Origin: Pseudorhodoferax sp. Leaf267
GTDB lineage: Bacteria; Pseudomonadota; Gammaproteobacteria; Burkholderiales; Burkholderiaceae_C
Direction: 5' to 3'
Length of the DNA stretch: 64,000 nt
NCBI RefSeq assembly: GCF_001422405.1
Contig: NZ_LMMV01000026.1
Span: 145,983 to 209,982 of the forward strand
Part shown: positions 10,101 to 18,858 of the stretch, one piece after another
Numbering within the stretch: position 1 is the first letter of the stretch
How the letters are laid out: each line of letters opens with the position of its first letter
Made by a program: the position numbers and the translations under genes
The notes under the pieces: generated by a model
The model's database searches: none
Told to the model about the DNA's origin: nothing
Seen by the model: the letters and a program-made list of their open reading frames with translations, nothing else

Positions 10101-10542
10101 GGCCGGTGCTCTGCGCCGTCCAGCCCGCGCCGCCGTTGTTGGTGCGCAGCACGGTGCCGCCGTCGCCCACGGCCCAGCCCACGTTGCCCACGCGGCCCAG
10201 CGCGCGCAGGTGGCGCGTGCTGCCGGTGGGCGCCAGCGTCCACGCCGTGCCGTTGTTGGCCGTGCGCAGCAGCACGCCGTCCTCGCCGGCCACCCAGGCA
10301 TTGGTCGCGTCGAAAGCCTGCACGGCCAGCGCGCGTGTGCCGGCCGTCAGCGCATAGCCCGGGTGCTCGGCCGGCGCGCCGCAAGGGCCGATCGTGTCCT
10401 CGGCCAGCCGCTCGGCTTTGTGGCGCGTGATGTCGCCCTGCTCGTTGAAGTCCGCATCGGTGATCACGCGGCCCTGCTGCATGCGCACCGCGCTGTAGCG
10501 CGCCGCGGGGTCGAAGGTCTCGCGGGAGAGGTCGCCTTTCAT
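7117..10542 (-). CDS. eCIS DUF6519 protein with beta-propeller repeats and beta-helix, likely tail fibre or baseplate periphery
   Basis: This 1141-aa protein is the last gene of the eCIS operon. Residues 1-50 match DUF6519 (MKGDLSRETFDPAARY, then GRVITDADFNEQGD). Residues about 75-340 hold at least six Ycf48/sialidase-type repeats of the form WAVGDGGTVLRT followed by DGGATW, which predict a beta-propeller. The rest holds an Ig-like segment (about 720-810) and a C-terminal right-handed beta-helix pattern (about 850-1090). DUF6519 proteins recur in eCIS loci next to baseplate genes. The repeat architecture suggests an exposed binding or fibre role, which is inference. A 28-bp gap separates it from the upstream tail-protein gene. 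Confidence 0.8.
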   Translation of the reverse strand: MKGDLSRETFDPAARYSAVRMQQGRVITDADFNEQGDITRHKAERLAEDTIGPCGAPAEHPGYALTAGTRALAVQAFDATNAWVAGEDGVLLRTANNGTAWTLAPTGSTRHLRALGRVGNVGWAVGDGGTVLRTNNGGAGWTAQSTGHLAHLRGVHVLDANRAWAVGDGGLVLATTDAGATWAAHTSGVARLHGVVFADALRGLAVGPGGAIVQSADGGQSWTAVDSGSTAHLRSVALLGSSAWAVGDTGTALRSTDGGATWATVATGTGATLRAVRFRDANEGWAVGDGGTVLHSADGGASWAVFSTGTGQDLANLSVTGTEPAWAVGGEGPVWRLTNAAPTAAQSVALPSTSLLVQPGRYYVQGQLCELDAPASLANQPDGGVPERLPAGTHLVYLRAWQRHISALEAPAIREQALGGPDTATRARQIAQVRALALPAPGEGEAPWHCGSAIDPWDALTRAPRPRLAARSEPQLATTGLCDIAASAGYRRLENQLYRVEIHSGGATPSFKWSRENGSVAYAVQEVRIDTATSRTVVRVAARGRDANLDLALHDRVELVDDDAELQGRAGQLFEYLNDGDDALELVLAGVPPGTLGQDAARHPVLRRWDHRPAVAGENALPIVEGVWTTLEDGVQVRFEAGGSYRAGDYWQIPARTVSADVEWPRDADGEPVAREAAGIVDGWCRLGLVEVDAGGLVSVTSDCRDIFPPLTQMTQLLYVGGDGQDTTPGGTLAEPLRVRVARGALPVAGARVRFTVEAGGGQVGSPAANSVVVACNAQGLAECAWRLGTVAAQRVRAQLLTSGGDPIAEQVVVFAAKAFTPATGGGGQRGCEITIGEGGDFPVLSTELLAKLLADRPALCICFLPGTHTLEGLQLASQRGMRLSLHGCGPTAVVTVTGPIVLGGFAALELRDLALRMGPEATLQLPANTDVRLANLQIAGRGERGGMWLRVEGAGDLRMAGCEIAAAEAASLLLQGISGLCELVGNRFGGDVALYGEPSDNGIGPVVDRLLGGGFQVDPGAGRGRFVFSQNQVPRLRIGKETMGLLMQGQVRDVFQTVLLHGNTFTGIQSMCAGLLVSVTGNSFTAAQGDYGAVVGGRAAASGNAATVFGDTTRLFFLVPKGDTFRGAANMVFTLPPSTS

Positions 10543-10570
10543 GGTCGTCCTTCCTTTCGTTCAGTGGTGA

Positions 10571-12880
10571 TCAATTCACGAGGAACACGCCGGCCTCCAG
10601 GCCCAGGCGCAAATACTCATCGAGCGCGTCGCGCAGGTTGGCCTCGCGCTGCGGCTGTTGCAGGTGCGCGTACACGCCCATCTCGGCGCCGCTCGCCGCG
10701 CCCGTGCGGATCTGCACCGCGCAGCGCTGCTCCAGCTGGCCCAGCGCCGGGTCGCCGTACACGCGCGAGACGAACATGGGCCGGACCACGGCCTCGACCT
10801 CGGCGCGCACGGTGTCTTCCTCGGCGGCGGTGGCCACACTGCCCGCGGCCAGGGCCTGCGCGCGCAGCGCGGCGATGCGCGTCTCGGTCTCCAGCTGCGG
10901 CTGGCAGCGGTAGCGGCGCGGCACCTGCGAGGCGGGCGGCACGTAGCAAAAGCGCACGCAGCCGATTTGCCGGCGTTCGGCCAGCACAGGCGCGTCGAAG
11001 ATGCAGTCGCTGGCGTTCAGCGACAGGGCGTGCACCTCGCCGAAGAAGCTGCTGCGCAGCAGGTCCAGCGCGGCGTCGGGCGCGTCCAGCGCGGGCAGGG
11101 TCGCGGCCTCCTGCGCCTGGCCGACCAGGCTGTCGGCCACCGCCACGCCGCGCACCGGGCCGTTCACGGCGATGGGCGCGCAGATGCTCTGCAGAACGCG
11201 CAGCGCGAGACGGGTGTTGCCGCCCGCCTGCACGGTCAGCGCGCCCGTGCCGCTGGCGGCCGGCAGCAGCGTGCAGTGCGCCAGCTCCAGCTGGCCCAGG
11301 TTGCCGTCCAGCACGTCGAGCGCGCCTTCGAGCAGCAGGCCGTGCAGGAACAGCGCGCCCGCGTTCGGCGCATCGTCGTCGGCCGTGCCCACCACTTCCA
11401 GGCTGCCGGCCCAGTGCGCGCGCACCTGCCGCGCCTCGACGCGGCCCGGCACGCGTTCGACGGAGCCCGGCGGCGCGCCCGGGATGGGCAGCAGCGGCCA
11501 TTGGCCGGCCACGACGAGCAGGCTGGACGCCTCGGCCACCTCGATGCGCAGCGGCGTGGCGGTGTCGATGTCCGACAGGCTGTCCATCACCACGATCACG
11601 CCCGTGCGGCCGGCAGGCTCTGCGTTCCAGGCGGAGGCGGCCGCGCGCAGCGTGGGGAACAGCGTCACGCCGTCGGTGGGCAGCAGATGCGTGACGCCGA
11701 CCTGCCAGACGCCGGGGTCGAAGAAGCCGCCGATGTCCTCGTCCACCGCCGTGCCGCTGGCGATGCCGCGGCTGGCCGCGCGCAGCGCATCGCCGCGGTC
11801 GTAGGGGCCGCCGCCGATGTCGGCCACGCTGCCATGCGCCGCGTGCAGCCACACGCGCTCGACTTGCAGCGCGGCCGGGAAGCCGATGCGCCCGCGCGCC
11901 AGGTCCAGCGCCAGCACGCGCGGTGTGGGCAGGGCCAGCTCCACGGTGTCGGGGATGTCGCAGATGCAGATGTCCTCGCGCGGCACCTCCACGGGCACCG
12001 TCTCGCCGGTGAGCTGCACGAAGCAGCGCAGCACCGGGTCGGCCTCGGTCATGAAGCGCGGCGCGGGCTCGGCGATGCCCAGCCGCGCGCGCTCTAGCTC
12101 GGCATGCAGGGCCAGGCGGCGCAGCGGCGCAGGCACGTGCTCCTCGCGCGCGGCCTGTGTGGGGGCGGTGAGCGTGCGTGGGCGGTTGAACACGGGCGCA
12201 TCGACGCCGGCCGGGTGCATGGCCCAGTAGCCTGGCTGCGGGCGCGCGCTGATGAAGTCGGCCGCCAGGTCGGCCGGGTTGCCGCTGCCCAGCGGCTGTG
12301 CGCGCAGGCGCCACAGGTAGATGCCGACGTGGGGAATGTTGAAGCGGCCGCCGCGCGTGGCGGCGCGCCGCACTTCCAGCGTGTGGGCGAAGGGGTCGAA
12401 GGCGCCGGCCGAAGCCTGGGCCAGCTCGGCCAGGGCCGCGTCGCGCACCGAGGCCGTGGCGGTCGGGCGCGCGCGCACGTGGTTCATGTGCTGGGTGGTG
12501 CCCAGGCGCTGGAAGAACTCCACGGCCACGGCCGGCCAGCCGGTCACGTCGCGCGCCAGGCGTTCGAGCACGCGCGCCGTGCCCTTGCCTGCGCGGTACG
12601 CCAGCGCATTGGCCGTGAAGCCGCGCATGCTGACGCCGGCAGACGGCACGGGCCGGATCGGCCGCACGCCCAGCAGATCGCCGATGTAGGGCACGGTCCA
12701 CTCGTCGCAGGTCTCGATGAACCAGTTGTCGTAGAGGCGGGCAGTGTCGGCCTCGACGGCTTCGAGTTCGGACTCGATGACCGCGAGCAGCGCGCGCAGC
12801 GGGGCGCCTTGCTCGGCGTCGCGCAGGCGGTGCAGGGAGGGCAGGAGGTGGTAGAGGCGTTCGGGGGTGAGGAGGCTCAT
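10571..12880 (-). CDS. eCIS tail protein (P2 gpI-like N-terminus) with C-terminal beta-helix
   Basis: This 769-aa protein begins at the ATG at 12880. Residues 1-110 (LTPERLYHLLPSLHRLRD, then NWFIETCDEWTVPYIGDLLG) match the N-terminus of tail protein I-like baseplate proteins found at the end of eCIS baseplate operons. The C-terminal half, from about 500 to 650, reads as repeating short strands typical of a right-handed beta-helix, and then a segment YVPPASQVPRRYRCQPQLETETRI that recurs in this class. It probably joins the baseplate wedge to peripheral fibres. It lies between the second large baseplate protein and the DUF6519 gene. The longer open frame upstream is repeat DNA. Confidence 0.8.
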   Translation of the reverse strand: MSLLTPERLYHLLPSLHRLRDAEQGAPLRALLAVIESELEAVEADTARLYDNWFIETCDEWTVPYIGDLLGVRPIRPVPSAGVSMRGFTANALAYRAGKGTARVLERLARDVTGWPAVAVEFFQRLGTTQHMNHVRARPTATASVRDAALAELAQASAGAFDPFAHTLEVRRAATRGGRFNIPHVGIYLWRLRAQPLGSGNPADLAADFISARPQPGYWAMHPAGVDAPVFNRPRTLTAPTQAAREEHVPAPLRRLALHAELERARLGIAEPAPRFMTEADPVLRCFVQLTGETVPVEVPREDICICDIPDTVELALPTPRVLALDLARGRIGFPAALQVERVWLHAAHGSVADIGGGPYDRGDALRAASRGIASGTAVDEDIGGFFDPGVWQVGVTHLLPTDGVTLFPTLRAAASAWNAEPAGRTGVIVVMDSLSDIDTATPLRIEVAEASSLLVVAGQWPLLPIPGAPPGSVERVPGRVEARQVRAHWAGSLEVVGTADDDAPNAGALFLHGLLLEGALDVLDGNLGQLELAHCTLLPAASGTGALTVQAGGNTRLALRVLQSICAPIAVNGPVRGVAVADSLVGQAQEAATLPALDAPDAALDLLRSSFFGEVHALSLNASDCIFDAPVLAERRQIGCVRFCYVPPASQVPRRYRCQPQLETETRIAALRAQALAAGSVATAAEEDTVRAEVEAVVRPMFVSRVYGDPALGQLEQRCAVQIRTGAASGAEMGVYAHLQQPQREANLRDALDEYLRLGLEAGVFLVN

Positions 12881-12964
12881 GGGGTGTCTCCTGGAACGGT
12901 GGCGGGGGCTGCGCGGGGTTGGGAATGGGCATGGACGGGCCATCGCCGCGCTCGGCATGGGGAG

Positions 12965-13178
12965 CCCTCACCCCTGCCCTCTCCCAGGGGGAGAGGGAGT
13001 GAAAAGCGCGGCCTGGCTCCCTCGCCCCTCTGGGGAGAGGGTTGGGGTGAGGGGCTCGGGCCTGTGCATGGGCCGCGGTTCATCGATCGCCGCTCGCCCT
13101 CACCCCTGCCCTCTCCCAGAGGGAGAGGGAGCAAGACACGTCCCTCACCCCTGCCCTCTCCCGAAAGGAGAGGGAGAA
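12965..13178. repeat. Cluster of four REP-like palindromes inside the eCIS operon
   Basis: This fills most of the 316-bp gap between the two baseplate genes. Four copies of a palindromic unit occur at about 12965-12999, 13018-13055, 13097-13132 and 13142-13178. Each has the form CCTCACCCC, then CCTCTCCC, a short loop and GGGAGAGGG; the second copy is inverted. This is a REP/BIME-like arrangement able to form strong RNA hairpins between cistrons. No coding sequence is supported in the gap. Confidence 0.85.
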
Positions 13179-13196
13179 AGTCCAGCGCGTGCTTGT

Positions 13197-16160
13197 TCAT
13201 AGCGTGGCCTCCACCAAATCCAGCGCCGCCGGGTTCACAAGCAACCACTCCGCCGGCAACATGCTGCGGCCCGCCACATTCCACCGCCCACCGAACGCCG
13301 GCACGGCCTGCGCCGCAGCAGCCGCCGCAGCCCCCTCGCCAAAGGGCTGCAACACCTCCAGATCCACCGCGACCACGCCCGGCACCTGGTGCAGCAGCGC
13401 CAGCAGCTCCGCCGCCGTCACCGACTGCCCCAGGTCGCGCGCCTCGAAGCCGAAGGCCTGCTGCACGCGAGCCGAGGCCGCCGCCAGCACGTCGGCGGCG
13501 ATGTAACGCCCCTCCACCTGCACCCGCGCCACGCAGCGGAAGTAGCGCAGCACGGATGCCTTCACCACGAACGGCTGCGACGGGTCGCTCAGGTCCGCGA
13601 TCGCCTGGCGCAGGTTGGCCAGCACCTCGTCGCCCGGCGCACCGCCGGTCGCGCCGGCCACCGACAGCAGCACGCGCGAGGCGCCATCGACCCAGGCCAG
13701 GTCGGCGCGCGCCTTGCCGATGCCGGGGAAGGCGCGCGCGAAGTCCTGGTAGTCGGGCAGCGAGACCACGCGCTCGAAGGCCAGAAGGGTCAGCGGCGCG
13801 TTGCGCCGCGCGTCGGCCAGCTTCTCGGGGCCCTGCGCGCCGCTGGCCGGCAGCACGTTGTCCACGCCGCGCAAGCCCAGCGGCATGGCGCGCAGCATGG
13901 TCAGCGTGTGGGCCGCCACCTCGCCGTCCGGGCCGATGCCGCTGCGGTAGCGCGCAGACACGTTCATCGTGCCGCTGGGCAGGCGCGCGCCCTGGCGGCC
14001 GTCGCCGAACAGCGCGTGCATGCGCGCGTCGTCGTCGATACGCGTGGCGTAAGCGTGCCGGTCGGGCGCAGCGCCGTGGAGCGAAGGCAGCTCGTCCCAC
14101 AGCAGGCCGTTCACGCGCAGCTCCAGCGTGCTGGCCACGCCGCTGGCCGTGGCGGCCGACACATGGGTGGAGGGCGGCTTCTTGAGCACGAAGCGCTGGT
14201 GCTGCAGCGTCGCGTCACCGTTGCCCAGCACCTCGCGCACGCTCTCGCCGTGCGTGGCGTGGACCACGTTGGCGTGGATCTTCAGGCTCTCGCGCCGGTA
14301 GCCGTGCGACAGCGGCGCGCGCAGCACGAGCACGCTGCGCCCGCCGATGTGCAGCACCTCGTCGAGCACGGCGATCTCGGCCGCGTCCACGCCGGGCAGG
14401 TCGGCACGCTGGCCGGCGAAGGCCAGGCGCTGGCCGGCCACCAGGCCCAGCACCATGGCGGCCAGCTCGATGCGCGTGCTGCCGGCCGCGACGGGCGCCT
14501 CGATCGGCAGCTCGGCCAGAGGCTGGCGCCGGCTCGCCACATAGGCCGTGCTGTCGCGGAAGCGGAAGACTTCGGCCGGCGTGCCGCTCAAGGGCAGGCC
14601 GTTGCTGCCGGCCAGGCGCAGCGCCATCGCGCGGCCGGATAGGCCGTAGTCGGCGCGGGCGATCTCGCGCGCGTCGAACAGCGCATAGGTGGTCGCCTCC
14701 TCGTTCGGCGCATCGAACACCATCCAGCTGCCGGGCGACAGCCTGGGCACCGGGCGTTCGAGCACGGCATGGCAGCGCAGCCGGGCGGCGATGTTGGCGT
14801 TGCCCTGCGAATCGGTCCAGACCGTGCGCGGGTCGTCCAGCGTGTCGGGGATCGGGCTGGTGACCGGGCCGATGTCGCCCTCGTCCCAGCCCTGCGGGTA
14901 GGCGTTGCCCTTGAGGTTGCTGGTCGGCAGCGAGGCCCACCTGGGCGCGTTGTGGCCGAAGAAGCCCAGCTTCGCGCCGAACGTGAACGCGCCGGCCTCG
15001 GGCGCGACCGGCGTCGCGCCGGGCTGCACCGACGCGGCGATGGCCTGCACGAGCTGCACGGCGCTCCAGCCCTGCATGGAGATCATGGCCTGCAGCTCGG
15101 TCTCCTGCCAGGTCTGGCTGGCCACCGTGTTGCCGATGGCGCTGGCCGTGAACGGCACGCTCGTGATCTGCGCTTGCGCGAAGCCGCTGAACGACAGCGT
15201 CATGAACGGCACCTGCCAATACAGCAGCGGCGGCGCGGCCGGCGTCACGGGGTCGGGCAGCGGCTCCAGCTCCACGCGCACGCGGCGCAGCGCGGTCTCT
15301 TCCTCCACGGCCACGGCGCGCAGCACCAGGTGCTTGAGCGTGCTGCCGTTCTTGCCGACGAACAGCAGCAGGTCGCCGGCCTGCACGCCCGTGACCTGGT
15401 CGCTGAAGTACACGCGCGCGACGTCGAGTGCGTCGACCGTGGTGTCCACGGCCAGGCCGGGGTCGAGCCGGAACAGGCCGGCACTCGCCAGCCCCGCATG
15501 CAAGCCGGTGGTGCCGGGCGCGACGCTGCCCTCGGGGTACAGCAGCGACAGGCGCGGCGTGCCGGCCACCTCGACCAGGGCCAGGTCGGCCGGCCGCGTC
15601 TGGCGCGGCACCAGCGCGTTCCACTCGGCGCGCGCGACGAACTCCTCGCTGGTCTCGAACACCTGCGGCAGCTTGCCCTGCGGCGGCACGCTCTGCACGG
15701 GTGAGCCCGCCGCCAGCGTGCAGACGCCGGGCGCGCCGGGTGCGTCCTCCACCGTGAACACCAGGTGCACGCTGGCCGCCACGCCGGGCCGCAGCTCGTA
15801 GCCCACGGCGCGCGCCAGTTCCAGGATGGAGCGGCGCTCGGTGGCGGTGCGCAGGAAGCCCTCGTTGGCGATGCGCTCCTGGTAGAAGGTCAGCACGTCG
15901 GCCACGCAGGCCGCGGCGTCGGTGAGTGCGACGGCGGGGTCCTGCGGGTCGCGCGTGAGCAGCGCGGCGAGCGGGCGCGGTGCGGTCGTCGGCGAGCCCG
16001 GCGCGCGCCACAGCGGCAGGCTGGACAGCATGCGCTGGTAAAAGCCGGGGTGGGTGTCGATGCGCCAGGCGAGGGTGTCGAGGCCGGCGTCGTTGTGGAT
16101 GACGTCGGGCGCGGCGAGGGGTTCGCAGCAGTGGCAGCCGTCGAGGGGGGTGTCGCTCAT
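13197..16160 (-). CDS. eCIS baseplate assembly protein 2 (TIGR02243-like, gp6/baseplate J-related)
   Basis: This 987-aa protein starts MSDTPLDGCHCCEP. The region TAAACVADVLTFYQERIANEGFLRTATERRS (about 82-115, given in part) is the hallmark of putative baseplate assembly proteins in eCIS and related tail clusters. The C-terminal section has a baseplate J-like wedge pattern (FERVVSLPDYQDFARAFPGI, about 785-804; then DVLAAASARVQQAFGFEARD). Proteins of this family build the wedges that hold the sheath and open on firing. It follows another wedge protein and precedes the tail-protein gene. The N-terminal CHCC cluster may bind metal; that is a guess. Confidence 0.88.
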   Translation of the reverse strand: MSDTPLDGCHCCEPLAAPDVIHNDAGLDTLAWRIDTHPGFYQRMLSSLPLWRAPGSPTTAPRPLAALLTRDPQDPAVALTDAAACVADVLTFYQERIANEGFLRTATERRSILELARAVGYELRPGVAASVHLVFTVEDAPGAPGVCTLAAGSPVQSVPPQGKLPQVFETSEEFVARAEWNALVPRQTRPADLALVEVAGTPRLSLLYPEGSVAPGTTGLHAGLASAGLFRLDPGLAVDTTVDALDVARVYFSDQVTGVQAGDLLLFVGKNGSTLKHLVLRAVAVEEETALRRVRVELEPLPDPVTPAAPPLLYWQVPFMTLSFSGFAQAQITSVPFTASAIGNTVASQTWQETELQAMISMQGWSAVQLVQAIAASVQPGATPVAPEAGAFTFGAKLGFFGHNAPRWASLPTSNLKGNAYPQGWDEGDIGPVTSPIPDTLDDPRTVWTDSQGNANIAARLRCHAVLERPVPRLSPGSWMVFDAPNEEATTYALFDAREIARADYGLSGRAMALRLAGSNGLPLSGTPAEVFRFRDSTAYVASRRQPLAELPIEAPVAAGSTRIELAAMVLGLVAGQRLAFAGQRADLPGVDAAEIAVLDEVLHIGGRSVLVLRAPLSHGYRRESLKIHANVVHATHGESVREVLGNGDATLQHQRFVLKKPPSTHVSAATASGVASTLELRVNGLLWDELPSLHGAAPDRHAYATRIDDDARMHALFGDGRQGARLPSGTMNVSARYRSGIGPDGEVAAHTLTMLRAMPLGLRGVDNVLPASGAQGPEKLADARRNAPLTLLAFERVVSLPDYQDFARAFPGIGKARADLAWVDGASRVLLSVAGATGGAPGDEVLANLRQAIADLSDPSQPFVVKASVLRYFRCVARVQVEGRYIAADVLAAASARVQQAFGFEARDLGQSVTAAELLALLHQVPGVVAVDLEVLQPFGEGAAAAAAAQAVPAFGGRWNVAGRSMLPAEWLLVNPAALDLVEATL

Positions 16161-16187
16161 GGTGTGTCTCCAACGGGGCCGGGCGGG

Positions 16188-16277
16188 CCCTCACCCCAAC
16201 CCTCTCCCAGGGGGAGAGGGAGCGAAGAGCGCGGCCTGGCTCCCTCGCCCCCCTGGGGAGAGGGTTGGGGTGAGGGG
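16188..16277. repeat. Inverted pair of REP-like palindromes
   Basis: Two head-to-head copies of the CCTCACCCC...GGGAGAGGG palindrome (about 16188-16225 and 16240-16277) occupy most of the 142-bp gap between the two large baseplate genes. They match the unit at 12965-13178 and form a BIME-like pair. Confidence 0.85.
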
Positions 16278-16302
16278 CGGCAGCCTTGATCGTTGACGTG
16301 GC

Positions 16303-18783
16303 TCATCGCGCCTCCTGCGCCGCATGCACCTCGAACGCGATCCGCCCGTTCTCCGGCGCATTCGGGTCGTTGTCCAGCCGCGCGATCTCCAGCCGTGCCA
16401 TCGCGATCCTGCCGGCCTCGATCTCGCCCGCCGCCGACCGCCCCAGCCGCTGGAAGCGCAGCGGCTCCACATGCGACACCCCGGGCACGGCCATGGCCGC
16501 GGCGACCAATGCGCTCAGGTACACGGGCTCGCCGAAGCTGAACCGGTCCGGGTGGAAGAAGCCGCGCGCGGACGTGGCGAACACCGCCAGCAGCCGGCGC
16601 TGCACGTCGGCCGGGAAGTAGCCCGGCCTGGCGCACACGTGCAGCGCCACGTCCAGCGGCACATAGGCCGGCGCGTCGATCTCCACGTCATGCCCGGCCA
16701 GGCGATAGCGGTCGATGAAGGCGGTGATGCTGTCCTCGAACACCGGGTCGATGCCCTCCTCGCCGCGCCGGTCCACGGTGATGAACATCGTGTACCAGCT
16801 GCCCGTCCAGCGCCGCGTGGCCACGGCGCGCTGCACGCGCGCGTCGCGCATCGTGACCTCGGCGTAGTCGGCCGCCGTCACGGCGCGCTCCTGGCGGCGA
16901 AAGGCCTGGGGCGCGTCCATGCGCGCGCGGGCCACGGGCATGGGCTCCACGCCGCCTTGCGCGGGAAGGGGGTTGCGCACGCGCACGATTCCGTCGAAGC
17001 CGGCGAGCACGTGGGCGATGGCCTCGGCGCCCACGTTGCCCGCGTTGCCGTTGCCGCGGCGCATGCGCGCCTGCAGGCTCTCGCCGGCCCCGGGCGACAG
17101 GCCGTTCACGCCGTCGCCGAAGCGCAGCTGCACCTGGCCGTCGTTGTCGGTCTCCACCACGAACTCGGCCGCCTGCGCGCCGCTGGCCAGGAGGTCGCGC
17201 CGCGCGCTCCAGCGCCGTCGGTCGCCCTGGCTCGTCACGTCCATGGCCTCGCGCGTGTCGGCCAGGTCGCGCTGCAGCGCGGCCGTGGCCGGGGCCGTGG
17301 CATCGACCAGCAGCGGCTGGCCGCCCGCGCCGCGCACCAGGCCCTGGCGCGTGAGTGGCGTGGTCAGGCCTTGCGTGGGCCGGTAGCGCGGCACGCGGCC
17401 GCCGGGCACGGGCTGCAGCGGGTCGGGCCGCGGCGCGCTGGCGCCATGGTCGGCCAGCGTCACGTTGGCGCAGGCACTGGCCATGCCGTCGACCAGCACG
17501 CCGCCGATGACCTTGGACAGGCACAGGTCGAACGGCAGCGCGTCGTCTGCATGCCAGTGCACCTCGACGAACAAGGCCTCGGTGACCGGGTCGCTGCGCG
17601 GCGCGGGCACGGCGCGCGTGGGGCTGGCCTCAGGGTCCACGCGCGTCAGGCGCACCACCCAGCGCTGCTGCGCGTCGGCGTCCTGCGCCAGGCCGGTCGT
17701 GGTGCTGGCGCGCGACTCCAGCAGCAGCAGGTCGCCCACGCGCAGGCGCAACCGGCTGGTCGCGTCGTCGCGCAGGAAGGCCCGCGTGGCGCCGCGCGGC
17801 AGGCAGCAGGCCTCGTCGCTCCAGGTGTGCAGGCCGATGCGGTTGTGCGCGCTGAACAGCGTGACGGGCGCGAGCAGCTCGAAGGGCTGGGCGCCGGCCG
17901 CGATCAGGTCCTGCGCGGTCTCGGGCGAGCCCAGGCGCGTGGGCACGCCGCTGGCACGCGTGAGCAGCAGCGTGCCGTCCAGGCCGGTCGCGGGGTCGCA
18001 GGCCGGCAGCGTCTGGTTGTCGGCCGCGGCGTCGACCTCGAACGCGACCCAGGCGCGCGCGTTGCAGCCCTCGTGCAGCGTGAAATTGAGCAGCCGCGTG
18101 TGCCGGCGCACCGACACGCGCTGGCGCGCCGTGCCCAGGTAGGCTTCGGTGGCGACCGCGTCCTGGTAGTAGGCGATCTCGTCGGCGCGCAAGGCCAGGG
18201 CCTCGGCCAGCGTGACCATCAGGTCGGCCGGGTTGCGGTTGCGCCAGTCGGGCATCAGCACCGACAGGCGGTCCAGCACCAGGCGGCGAAAGCTTTGGTA
18301 GTCGCGCGCCAGGTAGTCGATGTCGGGGTGCGGCTCGGGCGCGGGCGCGCAGGCAGTGTCGGTGCGGCAGTCGAAGTCGCTCGGGCAATCGACCTTGAAG
18401 CCGAAGTCGATCTGCGCCAGCGCCGGGTCGATGCCGTCGGGCGGCGCGTCCGAGCCGGCCGAGGCCACGAGGCGCAGTGTGTAGCGCGAGAAGTCGCCGA
18501 TGCGGTCGACCTCAACCGTCAGCACGTCGCCCGCGGCCGACACGTTGACGACCTGCGGATCGCGCACGCGCACGCCGCCGCGGATCTCGACGTTGGAGGG
18601 CGTGAGCGGCACCAGCGGCACGGTCGCCAGGTCGTGCACGCAATGCAGCAGCAGCCGCGGCTGGCCGTGCACGACTTCGAGGTATTCGATGCCGTTGAAC
18701 AGGCGCGGCGGCGAGGCCAGCGCGGCGGCGCGCACGGCGGCGACGCGGCCGGGGTTCTGGCAGAGGTATTGGTCAGCGGCCAT
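16303..18783 (-). CDS. eCIS baseplate assembly protein 1 (baseplate J-like wedge)
   Basis: This 826-aa protein starts at the ATG at 18783 (MAADQYLCQNPGRVAAV). It has a central IDYLARDYQSFRRLVLDRLS segment (about 148-167) and NPADLMVTLAEALALRADEIAYYQDAVATEAYLGTA (given in part), the signature of the first large eCIS/MAC baseplate protein. The C-terminus contains a baseplate J-like module (RRQERAVTAADYAEVTMR; then FFHPDRFSFGEPVYLSALVAAAMAVPGV, given in part). It should form the wedge with the downstream 987-aa protein and gp25. The gap to gp25 is 75 bp and holds a REP-like palindrome. Confidence 0.88.
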   Translation of the reverse strand: MAADQYLCQNPGRVAAVRAAALASPPRLFNGIEYLEVVHGQPRLLLHCVHDLATVPLVPLTPSNVEIRGGVRVRDPQVVNVSAAGDVLTVEVDRIGDFSRYTLRLVASAGSDAPPDGIDPALAQIDFGFKVDCPSDFDCRTDTACAPAPEPHPDIDYLARDYQSFRRLVLDRLSVLMPDWRNRNPADLMVTLAEALALRADEIAYYQDAVATEAYLGTARQRVSVRRHTRLLNFTLHEGCNARAWVAFEVDAAADNQTLPACDPATGLDGTLLLTRASGVPTRLGSPETAQDLIAAGAQPFELLAPVTLFSAHNRIGLHTWSDEACCLPRGATRAFLRDDATSRLRLRVGDLLLLESRASTTTGLAQDADAQQRWVVRLTRVDPEASPTRAVPAPRSDPVTEALFVEVHWHADDALPFDLCLSKVIGGVLVDGMASACANVTLADHGASAPRPDPLQPVPGGRVPRYRPTQGLTTPLTRQGLVRGAGGQPLLVDATAPATAALQRDLADTREAMDVTSQGDRRRWSARRDLLASGAQAAEFVVETDNDGQVQLRFGDGVNGLSPGAGESLQARMRRGNGNAGNVGAEAIAHVLAGFDGIVRVRNPLPAQGGVEPMPVARARMDAPQAFRRQERAVTAADYAEVTMRDARVQRAVATRRWTGSWYTMFITVDRRGEEGIDPVFEDSITAFIDRYRLAGHDVEIDAPAYVPLDVALHVCARPGYFPADVQRRLLAVFATSARGFFHPDRFSFGEPVYLSALVAAAMAVPGVSHVEPLRFQRLGRSAAGEIEAGRIAMARLEIARLDNDPNAPENGRIAFEVHAAQEAR

Positions 18784-18803
18784 GGCAAGCCTCCTGGGGG
18801 GAG

Positions 18804-18839
18804 CCCTCACCCCAGCCCTCTTCCAGAGGGAGAGGGAGC
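18804..18839. repeat. REP-like palindrome between gp25 and baseplate genes
   Basis: A single copy of the CCTCACCCC...GAGAGGGAG palindrome, with a small loop near CTTCCAGA, lies in the 75-bp gap between the gp25 and baseplate J-like genes. Confidence 0.8.
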
Positions 18840-18858
18840 ACAGAAGCGATCACGTTGT

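Noticed and set aside
9540..10290. Periodic DNA repeats that might be a satellite or CRISPR
   Set aside because: The period matches in-frame beta-propeller repeats of the DUF6519 protein.
12965..13178. Regularly spaced repeats that might be a CRISPR array
   Set aside because: The units are long self-complementary palindromes in both orientations with uneven spacing and no unique spacers; no cas genes are present.
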